NCBI GenBank assembly: GCA_003663115.1
Contig: QMZJ01000051.1
Location: 1-8,368 of the forward strand
Direction: 5' to 3'
DNA from: Candidatus Altarchaeales archaeon
Lineage (GTDB): Archaea > Altiarchaeota > Altiarchaeia > IMC4 > QMZM01
Length of the DNA stretch: 8,368 nt
Positions 1 to 5,188 of this stretch are shown piece after piece; position 1 is the stretch's first letter; each line of letters begins with the position of its first letter. The position numbers were made by a program, and so were the translations under genes. The notes beneath the pieces are model-generated. The model did no database searches, was not told where the DNA came from, and saw only the letters and a program-made list of their open reading frames with translations.

Positions 1-23
1 ATATGGCACAGTTAAATAAGTAA

Positions 24-40
24 ATATCTATAATTTAATT
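24..40 (+). promoter_or_regulatory. Probable TATA-box promoter for the V4R-KaiC operon
   Basis: An AT-only stretch (TATCTATAATTTAATTA) is centred about 28 bases before the ATG at 61. This is the usual archaeal TATA distance for a transcript beginning at or just before the start codon. A weak Shine-Dalgarno-like GAAGGT lies at 50-55. The region is AT-rich overall, so the exact box is uncertain. Confidence 0.5.
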
Positions 41-60
41 ACATTTTTTGAAGGTATAAA

Positions 61-465
61 ATGCGATATATAGCCATCTCACAGTCCGAGATACAGGAAA
101 TTAAGAGATTGCATGAGTCCGTATTGTCAAAGTCAAGTGGTGGCTTGTTCTACTCAATTGGACGAAAATTTGGCAGAGATATGGTCAAGGAGATCCAGGA
201 TCGCGACAGATTCTTTGAGGAGGCAGCCAGAATATTAAAGGATAGAAACGTTGTAGAGGATATATTTTTTGATGAAAAAACCGTAACTGTGAAGGGTTCT
301 ATAGAGGTCAGGAAAGAGAATCATCCAACCTGTGATGTACTCAGGGGGGTGCTACAGGCTCTCTACAGAGCGTATTATGGCAAGAAGGTATACTGTGAGG
401 AAATCCAGTGTGAGAGCACCGGGGCGGATAAATGCATATTTGAGATGAAAGAGGAGGTAATCTGA
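61..465 (+). CDS. V4R-domain small-molecule sensor protein
   Basis: A 134-residue soluble protein made almost entirely of a V4R (vinyl-4-reductase) domain, a predicted small-molecule-binding fold found in phenol/xylene sensors of the DmpR/XylR/MopR type and in BchJ. The C-terminal signature is clear: C112-E-E-I-Q-C117, then S-T-G and D-K-C125-I-F. The Cys/Glu set C91, E114, C117, C125 has the same spacing (-26, -3, 0, +8) as the zinc ligands I recall for the phenol sensor MopR, so a structural zinc is likely. There is no signal peptide, membrane helix or DNA-binding domain, so it must act through a partner. The obvious candidate is the KaiC-like ATPase, whose ATG overlaps this stop codon by one base. 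Ligand and output are unknown. The family call is firm; the coupling to the ATPase is inferred. Confidence 0.85.
   Translation: MRYIAISQSEIQEIKRLHESVLSKSSGGLFYSIGRKFGRDMVKEIQDRDRFFEEAARILKDRNVVEDIFFDEKTVTVKGSIEVRKENHPTCDVLRGVLQALYRAYYGKKVYCEEIQCESTGADKCIFEMKEEVI
451..458 (+). promoter_or_regulatory. Strong Shine-Dalgarno setting the KaiC-like gene start
   Basis: GAGGAGGT lies inside the last codons of the V4R gene, six bases before the ATG at 465. It matches the archaeal anti-Shine-Dalgarno core well and fixes the start of the downstream gene. The TGATG overlap indicates translational coupling within one mRNA. Confidence 0.8.
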
Positions 466-1139
466 TGGAGAGGATGGAATCCGGCATACCCGGATTGGAT
501 AAGATGATTCAGGGCGGGTTTCCCTTTCCATCGATAGTTCTTGTGGGGGGAGAGCCCGGAACGGGAAAGACAACGCTGGCTTTACAGAGCCTTTTTTATG
601 GTGCAGAGAGAGGAGAGCAGGGTTTATATATTACAGCCATATCTGAACCAACATGGGTCGTTCAGAAATTCCTTGGGGAATTTGCTTTTTATTCGCAGAA
701 GATAGTTGAAATGGAGAAGATCGTTTTTGTTGATATCGATGGCTCCATGTCAGAAGATTCAGAAAAGATCATGGATGTCCTTAAAAAAAATATTGAGAAG
801 TACGAACCAAAGAGGGTGGTCATAGACCCAATTACTGCAATAAAAAATGCATTGAGTGGTACAATTACATACAGAAAATTTCTGCACGATCTGATGGTCT
901 ATCTGAAGACTCAGGGATGTGTAACTCTTTTAATTACCGAATATAGCTACTCCGATGTTCCGAGATCTGTAGATGCCTATATGGCCGATGCATTAATAAT
1001 CCTTTCTTACCTGGAGATTGAGAATGCCAGAAAGAAATATCTGGAGGTTCTGAAAATGAGGGGAACAAAGCATCTAACTGGTAGAAGATCACTGGTTATC
1101 TCGGATGAGGGGCTTCGAGTTCAGCCAGAGCTGAGATAA
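465..1139 (+). CDS. Single-domain KaiC-like RecA-superfamily ATPase
   Basis: A 224-residue ATPase of the KaiC/RecA superfamily (COG0467 type). It opens with the family's S-G-I-P-G-L-D start (residues 6-12). Walker A is GEPGTGKT (29-36). A candidate catalytic glutamate, E61, sits in ISEPT, where cyanobacterial KaiC has a Glu pair. Walker B is RVVID (117-121). The C-terminal K197-M-R-G motif matches the KaiC/RadA Lys-x-Arg sensor that reaches into the neighbouring subunit's ATP site, so a ring or filament oligomer is expected. It has one ATPase domain, unlike the double-domain clock protein, so it is more likely a signalling ATPase of the kind abundant in archaea than a clock component. It is co-transcribed and translationally coupled with the V4R protein upstream, which may be its sensor. 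Downstream target unknown. Confidence 0.9.
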   Translation: MERMESGIPGLDKMIQGGFPFPSIVLVGGEPGTGKTTLALQSLFYGAERGEQGLYITAISEPTWVVQKFLGEFAFYSQKIVEMEKIVFVDIDGSMSEDSEKIMDVLKKNIEKYEPKRVVIDPITAIKNALSGTITYRKFLHDLMVYLKTQGCVTLLITEYSYSDVPRSVDAYMADALIILSYLEIENARKKYLEVLKMRGTKHLTGRRSLVISDEGLRVQPELR

Positions 1140-1144
1140 ATATG

Positions 1145-1162
1145 CTTCGGTTATGACCGAAG
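1145..1162 (+). repeat. Perfect inverted repeat just after the KaiC-like gene
   Basis: CTTCGGT, a four-base TATG loop, then ACCGAAG: a perfect 7-bp stem starting five bases after the KaiC-like stop codon. No T-run follows, so it is not an obvious terminator. It could protect the 3' end of the operon mRNA or be a dyad protein site upstream of the next gene's TATA box. Confidence 0.6.
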
Positions 1163-1177
1163 AAAATAGAAAGGTAC

Positions 1178-1189
1178 TTATCTATAAAG
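1178..1189 (+). promoter_or_regulatory. Probable TATA box for the zinc-ribbon membrane protein
   Basis: TTATCTATAAAG is centred about 24 bases before the ATG at 1208, the spacing expected for a leaderless archaeal transcript. No good Shine-Dalgarno precedes that ATG, which agrees with leaderless initiation. Confidence 0.5.
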
Positions 1190-1207
1190 GTATATGAATT
1201 TAATAGG

Positions 1208-3298
1208 ATGCCATTCTGTGTGAATTGTGGAGCCGAGATCCATAGAAAGTGCAAGAAATGCCCGAGATGTGGCAACGATCCGTGGAAACTGGTAAGCCCA
1301 GAGGAGGAAAAACCACCCAGATTAGATAGTAAATCCGAAAAGCTATATCTGGCTCCAATATTGTCTGTCCTCGTACTTCTTGGCGCCATATTTCTATTGT
1401 TTAGTTTTTCTATATGGCAGCTGGGTGTTTTTGGTGGTGCCCCCTCCAGAGGATATTATGAGAAAGATGTCGTTGGAGGCCCCCGTGAGATAGTGCTCGG
1501 TATGCCATATCATGTCTATAGGGCCTTCGACTTCGGTGAATTTGCCATTTTCATCAACATCATAGGGCTATCAATGCTTGTATGGTCGTGGCATAAATTA
1601 CAAAAAGAGGTTAAATCCATAAGGACCCTGACGCTGGCTGTTTCAGGGATTGTGTTCATCATCTTCGCCTTTTTTGTCTTTATCTTTGGATTCAATGATC
1701 TGTTGACCTTTACCGGGGGTAATGTCTATTACAAACCCACATTCACCCAGCAGTATGGTTGGATCATTGAATCGGTTATCTTCGGGTTTCTGGGATATTT
1801 CCTTCTATATCTGGCTGAGAGGTTCGGGAAAAGGGAGGGCGTTAAAATCTCTCTATATCCGGTAATAATGATCCCGGTAGCCTACGTCCTGATCCTGGTT
1901 GTTCTTTTAGTTTATATCTTTGGGTTGCATAACTTCCTTCATATCAGAGATCACACCAACTACAGAACAAATCTCTCATGGATTGTGGAGACGTTTGTCT
2001 TTGGTCTATCGTGTTTACTGCTCTTTATTCGTGCAGAAAAGATACGAAGGACTGAGGGGGTAAAATTGGATCTTACAAAACCGTTGATGCTCACCTCTTC
2101 TATTCTCCTGATTGCAACCTTAGTTGTATACCTCTTTGGTGCTCACTCATCCTTCTGGGATTTGAGGGATAAGATCGATCTTATCTGGATGGTAGAGTTG
2201 TTGGGCTTTGGAATTCCGTGTGTGGTTTTCTTTATGAAGACAGAGGGCATCAGAAGAAAAGAGGGTAAGATGAGATCCATCTATCCGTCTATACTAATTC
2301 CCACCTCTGCCATACTTCTTCCAATAACGGTTTTTGTGTACATAGCCGGGGTTCATTTCTCCCTCTATCCTCCACCGTACTCAGACGCTAATTTTTCATG
2401 GATAATTGAGGTCATACTCTTTGGCACCCCCTCAATTACATTTTTAATAGTGAGTGATAATATCAGAAAGAAAGAATTAGATGGAAGATCCATCCTGCCA
2501 TTTGCCCTATTACCCATCTCCTATCTGTTCCTCTTTATTTCATTGCTTGTATTTTTCTTTGGTGTCCATTCAGCATTATGGGACGACTATGGAAACGACA
2601 ATTTCAAGTGGATCGTTGAGGTGATCGTCTTTTTAGCGCCTTCATTGATATGCTTGATTTACAGCAATGAGGAGAGAAAAATCCAGCCCGCGTTCATGAT
2701 CTCTGCATCCACTACCCTCCTGATCTTGGCATTATTTGTTTATATCCCCGGAATTCATTGGACACTGAGTGATTACAAATTCAACTCAGATAATTTCATA
2801 ACTATCCTGATCGAGGCATTGATCTTTATAGCTCCAGCGATAGTCTTTCTTATCCTTGCCGATAGGATGCGGAAAAAGGCTGGGGAGGTAAGATCTATTT
2901 TGCCATACCTCTTAGTTCCGGTATCCTACATATTACTTCTCGCATTCCTCTTCGCCTATATCCTCGGAATCCACGGAACCCTATCGGATAAATACGGGAA
3001 AACAGATTTCATGTGGTCGATTGAGGCATTATTATTCCTCACTCCCGGGATTTACCTCCTGTGGAGGTCTGACAGGATAAGAAAAGCGGAGGGAGTTCTG
3101 GGTTCGGTCTTCATATATCCGCTTTATGGCCTGGGAGGTGTTCTCATCGCAGCGACTATTCTCGAATTTATCCTCGGTTTGAATAACTTCCTCTACAGCA
3201 CAGAACAAAATTTAAATTGGCTCATAGAGACATCAATCTATCTGATATCGGCTGTTATACCATTATATCTATCTGAGAAAATTTCTTCCAGAGGGTAG
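1208..3298 (+). CDS. Unrecognised zinc-ribbon protein with tandem two-helix membrane repeats
   Basis: I do not recognise this 696-residue family. Residues 4-21 form a zinc ribbon (C4-x2-C7 ... C18-x2-C21). After a charged linker (31-45), the rest is hydrophobic and built from about nine two-helix units, giving about 18 membrane segments. The first unit (about 46-138) is degenerate, with a longer outer loop. The other eight recur every 65-73 residues. Helix 1 ends in G-x-H (H241, H313, H383, H454, H517, H589) or G-x-N (N163, N659). Helix 2 begins W-x-x-E (E188, E261, E330, E401, E471, E606, E674; E536 lacks the Trp). Loops after helix 2 are basic (I-R-K/R-x-E-G-like) and loops between helices are Asp/Asn-rich, so the positive-inside rule puts the ribbon and basic loops in the cytoplasm. 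Transport, sensing or scaffolding are possible; no known catalytic motif is visible. It ends four bases from the convergent PAC2 gene. Confidence 0.9.
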   Translation: MPFCVNCGAEIHRKCKKCPRCGNDPWKLVSPEEEKPPRLDSKSEKLYLAPILSVLVLLGAIFLLFSFSIWQLGVFGGAPSRGYYEKDVVGGPREIVLGMPYHVYRAFDFGEFAIFINIIGLSMLVWSWHKLQKEVKSIRTLTLAVSGIVFIIFAFFVFIFGFNDLLTFTGGNVYYKPTFTQQYGWIIESVIFGFLGYFLLYLAERFGKREGVKISLYPVIMIPVAYVLILVVLLVYIFGLHNFLHIRDHTNYRTNLSWIVETFVFGLSCLLLFIRAEKIRRTEGVKLDLTKPLMLTSSILLIATLVVYLFGAHSSFWDLRDKIDLIWMVELLGFGIPCVVFFMKTEGIRRKEGKMRSIYPSILIPTSAILLPITVFVYIAGVHFSLYPPPYSDANFSWIIEVILFGTPSITFLIVSDNIRKKELDGRSILPFALLPISYLFLFISLLVFFFGVHSALWDDYGNDNFKWIVEVIVFLAPSLICLIYSNEERKIQPAFMISASTTLLILALFVYIPGIHWTLSDYKFNSDNFITILIEALIFIAPAIVFLILADRMRKKAGEVRSILPYLLVPVSYILLLAFLFAYILGIHGTLSDKYGKTDFMWSIEALLFLTPGIYLLWRSDRIRKAEGVLGSVFIYPLYGLGGVLIAATILEFILGLNNFLYSTEQNLNWLIETSIYLISAVIPLYLSEKISSRG
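1622..3295 (+). repeat. Eight clear tandem two-helix protein repeats
   Basis: These are protein-level repeats in the zinc-ribbon membrane protein, residues 139-696. Intervals between the conserved glutamates are 73, 69, 71, 70, 65, 70 and 68 residues. Each unit reads: P-rich helix 1 often with Ser-Tyr, [FY]-h-x-G-h-[HN] exit, short polar loop, W-h-h-E helix 2, then a basic loop such as I-R-K-x-E-G. The copies are well diverged in DNA, so the amplification is old. Confidence 0.85.
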
Positions 3299-3302
3299 GC
3301 CT

Positions 3303-4070
3303 TTAACGTATGTAACTCGGGGTCTCCTCGACGAACTCCTGTTGTCTCTCAATTGCCTTCTTCTGCTCCGATATAACCTTGCTCATCCTGCTTATCTGCC
3401 TCTCCGTTTCCTTTGCCTTTTCTACGAGCTCCGTCATATCGATCTCAATTCCAAGGATATTTGTCAGGACCTTAAGAACCGCCTCGGCGGATTTGGCATC
3501 GATTATCTGCCCGTGGGTTTCACCCATCAGACATACGCCATCAATTCCGCGCTGCATTCCCAATCCAAGAAGAAGCCCAGACGCCCCGAAGATTGCTCCT
3601 CCCCCTTTGAAGATAACACCGAGTTTCTTGAGGTCTTCAACTAACTCTCTGTTGGTTGTAGCTCCGAACACCTTCGGCTCCTTTGTAATGCCCCCTGTTC
3701 CAAGACCTCCAAGGGTGAAGATCTTCACCACGTTAAATTTCTCCGCCATATCGAGAATCTTCTCGGAAATTTGATACTGGCTATCTGGTGTTATACCCTG
3801 AAACTCTCCAGTAAGGAGGATTAGATCGTTTTTTTCACCCCTCCAGTAGTGAAATTCCATATCTACGAGCTTTACCGTTCCATCCTTTCTTATTATCACC
3901 TGTGGCGGTAGATAGGGGGAATAAAGCTCTATAAATTTCTTGGCCTTTAGCTCATCCAGCATATGATCTGCCGCTAATTTCCCCACCAGACCTATTCCGG
4001 GCAATCCCTCGATCAGGATGGCGTTCTTTAAAATGGGCTCCTCCAGTATATTTATCACCACATCGTCCAT
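3303..4070 (-). CDS. PAC2-family protein (archaeal proteasome-assembly-chaperone-like)
   Basis: A 255-residue member of the PAC2 family, related to eukaryotic proteasome assembly chaperone 2 and the archaeal PbaA/PbaB proteins. Family marks are the N-terminal E-G-L-P-G-I-G-L-V-G (21-30), the T-L-G-G-L-G-T-G block (119-126), the Gly-rich stretch G-G-G-A-I-F-G-A-S-G-L-L-L-G-L (156-170) and M-G-E-T-H-G (182-187). Residues 212-246 are a charged probable coiled coil (Glu/Lys/Gln-rich), followed by a tail ending S-Y-I-R. Some PAC2 proteins dock into the 20S alpha ring with C-terminal tails. Here the Tyr is third from the end, so this is not the strict HbYX arrangement. The call as a PAC2 protein is firm; assignment to PbaB specifically is not. 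It is transcribed away from the PflX-like gene from a shared 37-base gap. Confidence 0.88.
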   Translation of the reverse strand: MDDVVINILEEPILKNAILIEGLPGIGLVGKLAADHMLDELKAKKFIELYSPYLPPQVIIRKDGTVKLVDMEFHYWRGEKNDLILLTGEFQGITPDSQYQISEKILDMAEKFNVVKIFTLGGLGTGGITKEPKVFGATTNRELVEDLKKLGVIFKGGGAIFGASGLLLGLGMQRGIDGVCLMGETHGQIIDAKSAEAVLKVLTNILGIEIDMTELVEKAKETERQISRMSKVISEQKKAIERQQEFVEETPSYIR

Positions 4071-4095
4071 TTTCGCTATTATATTTTTTCGCTAT
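4070..4095. repeat. 10-bp direct repeat in the divergent promoter
   Basis: TTTTCGCTAT occurs at 4070-4079 and again at 4086-4095, a 16-base period. The first copy abuts the PAC2 start codon and the second overlaps that gene's TATA box. It could be a paired operator or a small local duplication; the low-complexity context makes chance possible. Confidence 0.6.
4079..4086 (+). promoter_or_regulatory. Probable TATA box for the PflX-like gene
   Basis: TTATATTT is centred about 25 bases before the ATG at 4108, consistent with leaderless transcription. No Shine-Dalgarno sequence precedes that ATG. Confidence 0.5.
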
Positions 4096-4103
4096 ATAAT
4101 ATT
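4092..4103 (-). promoter_or_regulatory. Probable TATA box for the PAC2 gene
   Basis: Read on the minus strand, AATATTATATAG is centred about 27 bases before the PAC2 ATG at 4070. It therefore lies on the far side of the PflX-like gene's own TATA box, so the two divergent promoters interleave within 37 bases. Confidence 0.5.
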
Positions 4104-4107
4104 ACAT

Positions 4108-4989
4108 ATGAGAACTAAAAAGGGACTGAAAAGATATTTCTCAATTTTGGAGGGGGAGGAGAAGGCAAAATACCTCCTCTGCGAGAATTTAGATGAGAAA
4201 ATAAAATCGGCAGAGGAGATCATGCGTAGTTGCCATTTCTGTGAGAGGAGATGCGGGGCTAATAGAACTGACGGCAGAAGAGGGTATTGTGGGGTTCTCG
4301 AATCAAGGATCGCTTCGGAATTCGTACACTATGGTGAGGAACCGGAATTAATTCCCTCATATACGATATTCTTTTCCGGTTGTACATTTAAGTGCGTCTA
4401 CTGTCAGAATTGGGACATAAGCCAGTATCCCGAGAGAGGGGTTCATATCCGACCGATGACCTTGGCCAGTATGATTTCAAGAGCAAGGGCAATAAATGTA
4501 AACTGGGTTGGTGGGGACCCCACACCGAATATATTCTACATCTTAGAGGTTCTGAGGTACTCTGAGAGGAATATACCCCAGATCTGGAACTCGAATATGT
4601 ATCTTACCGAAGAATCGATGAGGCTCCTTGACGGGGTGATAGACCTGTATCTGACAGATTTCAAGTACGGAAATGATCAATGTGCTTGGAGACTCTCAAA
4701 TGTCAAAAATTATACGGAGATAATAAAAAGAAATCACAAGATAGCAGAAAAGCAAGGCGAGGTCATCATAAGGCATTTAGTTTTACCGGGACATCTGGAG
4801 TGCTGCACAAAGCCAATACTACGATGGATCTCAGAAAACCTGAAGAGCGTCAGGGTAAATATAATGGAGCAGTACCATCCAGAGTACAGGGCGATGGAAT
4901 ACGATGAGCTTAGAAGGAGGCTTACCTATGAAGAGTTTCAAGAGGCAGTGAAATTTGGCGAGGACCTTGGCCTGGATCTCGTAGAATAG
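4108..4989 (+). CDS. PflX-like radical SAM protein (COG1313 type)
   Basis: A 293-residue radical SAM enzyme. The [4Fe-4S]-SAM site is C92-x3-C96-x2-C99 within S-G-C-T-F-K-C-V-Y-C-Q-N-W. Before it lies a second Cys cluster (C42-x2-C45-x3-C49 ... C61), typical of the family and able to hold a metal or second Fe-S cluster. N-W-V-G-G-D-P-T-P (132-140) and I-R-H-L-V-L-P-G-H (221-229) are characteristic of COG1313, the PflX group, annotated by similarity to pyruvate formate-lyase activase. No glycyl radical enzyme is nearby, so activation of such a partner is unsupported and the substrate is unknown. The ATG at 4108 was chosen because extending to 4018 would run antisense through the PAC2 N-terminus and add a low-complexity leader, and because a TATA box sits at the right distance. 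Confidence 0.88.
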   Translation: MRTKKGLKRYFSILEGEEKAKYLLCENLDEKIKSAEEIMRSCHFCERRCGANRTDGRRGYCGVLESRIASEFVHYGEEPELIPSYTIFFSGCTFKCVYCQNWDISQYPERGVHIRPMTLASMISRARAINVNWVGGDPTPNIFYILEVLRYSERNIPQIWNSNMYLTEESMRLLDGVIDLYLTDFKYGNDQCAWRLSNVKNYTEIIKRNHKIAEKQGEVIIRHLVLPGHLECCTKPILRWISENLKSVRVNIMEQYHPEYRAMEYDELRRRLTYEEFQEAVKFGEDLGLDLVE

Positions 4990-5012
4990 AGGATCATTCA
5001 ATATACATGCAA

Positions 5013-5022
5013 TATATTTATA
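5013..5022 (+). promoter_or_regulatory. TATA box upstream of the GC-rich RNA candidate
   Basis: TATATTTATA is centred at about 5017.5. Archaeal spacing predicts a transcription start near 5040-5045, exactly where the GC-rich self-complementary segment begins. Confidence 0.5.
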
Positions 5023-5039
5023 GTTGCTTTCATCGAGAG

Positions 5040-5127
5040 AGGTACCCCTCGGAACCGGGGCGAAGGTAGATTGCCCAAGGGGTATCTGGGGAATTTATCT
5101 CGCAATACTCCGGGACTGACTATTTTT
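5040..5127 (+). ncRNA. Candidate structured RNA or regulated leader
   Basis: This GC-rich island lies in an AT-rich 199-base gap with no convincing protein frame. AGGTACCCC (5040-5048) pairs with GGGGTATCT (5079-5087) over nine positions, with one G-U. Inside, GGGC (5058-5061) pairs with GCCC (5073-5076). CCCC (5045-5048) could instead pair with GGGG at 5057-5060, so there are competing folds. A T5 run (5123-5127) could end the transcript. I could not match it to tRNA, 5S, SRP, C/D box, H/ACA or a riboswitch class I know. It may be an independent small RNA or the 5' leader of the beta-propeller gene at 5189. The boundaries are estimates. Confidence 0.4.
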
Positions 5128-5158
5128 GTCCCAAAAGCCCGAAAAACCTAAGAGTATT
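5104..5158 (+). repeat. Long-range inverted repeat before the beta-propeller gene
   Basis: AATACTC (5104-5110) is perfectly complementary to GAGTATT (5152-5158). Inside, GGGAC (5112-5116) pairs with GTCCC (5128-5132), or alternatively CGGG (5111-5114) pairs with CCCG (5138-5141). The two inner pairings exclude each other. The right arm overlaps the TATA-like sequence of the next gene. Confidence 0.5.
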
Positions 5159-5162
5159 TAAA
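5155..5162 (+). promoter_or_regulatory. Probable TATA box for the beta-propeller surface protein
   Basis: TATTTAAA is centred about 30 bases before the ATG at 5189. It is embedded in GAGTATTTAAACTC (5152-5165), an imperfect palindrome that could be a repressor site over the TATA box. A second AT-rich stretch at 5171-5182 is too close to the ATG for a TATA box serving it. Confidence 0.45.
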
Positions 5163-5188
5163 CTCAAACTAAAATATTATAACCCAAA

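Noticed and set aside
465..1139. Circadian-clock KaiC
   Set aside because: Single ATPase domain, no KaiA or KaiB gene nearby, and single-domain KaiC-like proteins are common in archaea without clocks.
3342..3774. Two plus-strand frames across the PAC2 gene
   Set aside because: Antisense to a clearly recognised PAC2 family protein; no family features of their own.
4018..4107. Upstream extension of the PflX-like reading frame by 30 codons
   Set aside because: It runs antisense through the PAC2 start, encodes a low-complexity hydrophobic leader unlike the family, and would remove both promoters. The ATG at 4108 fits better.
5057..5114. G-quadruplex from repeated GGGG runs
   Set aside because: Only three G4 runs and one G3, with loops up to about 20 bases; ordinary stems explain the G runs better.
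5040..5127. C/D box, H/ACA or tRNA identity for the GC-rich element
   Set aside because: A CTGA D-box-like tetramer exists at 5116-5119 but there is no RTGATGA C box. There is no clear kink-turn plus ACA layout, and no T-arm or acceptor pairing of a tRNA.
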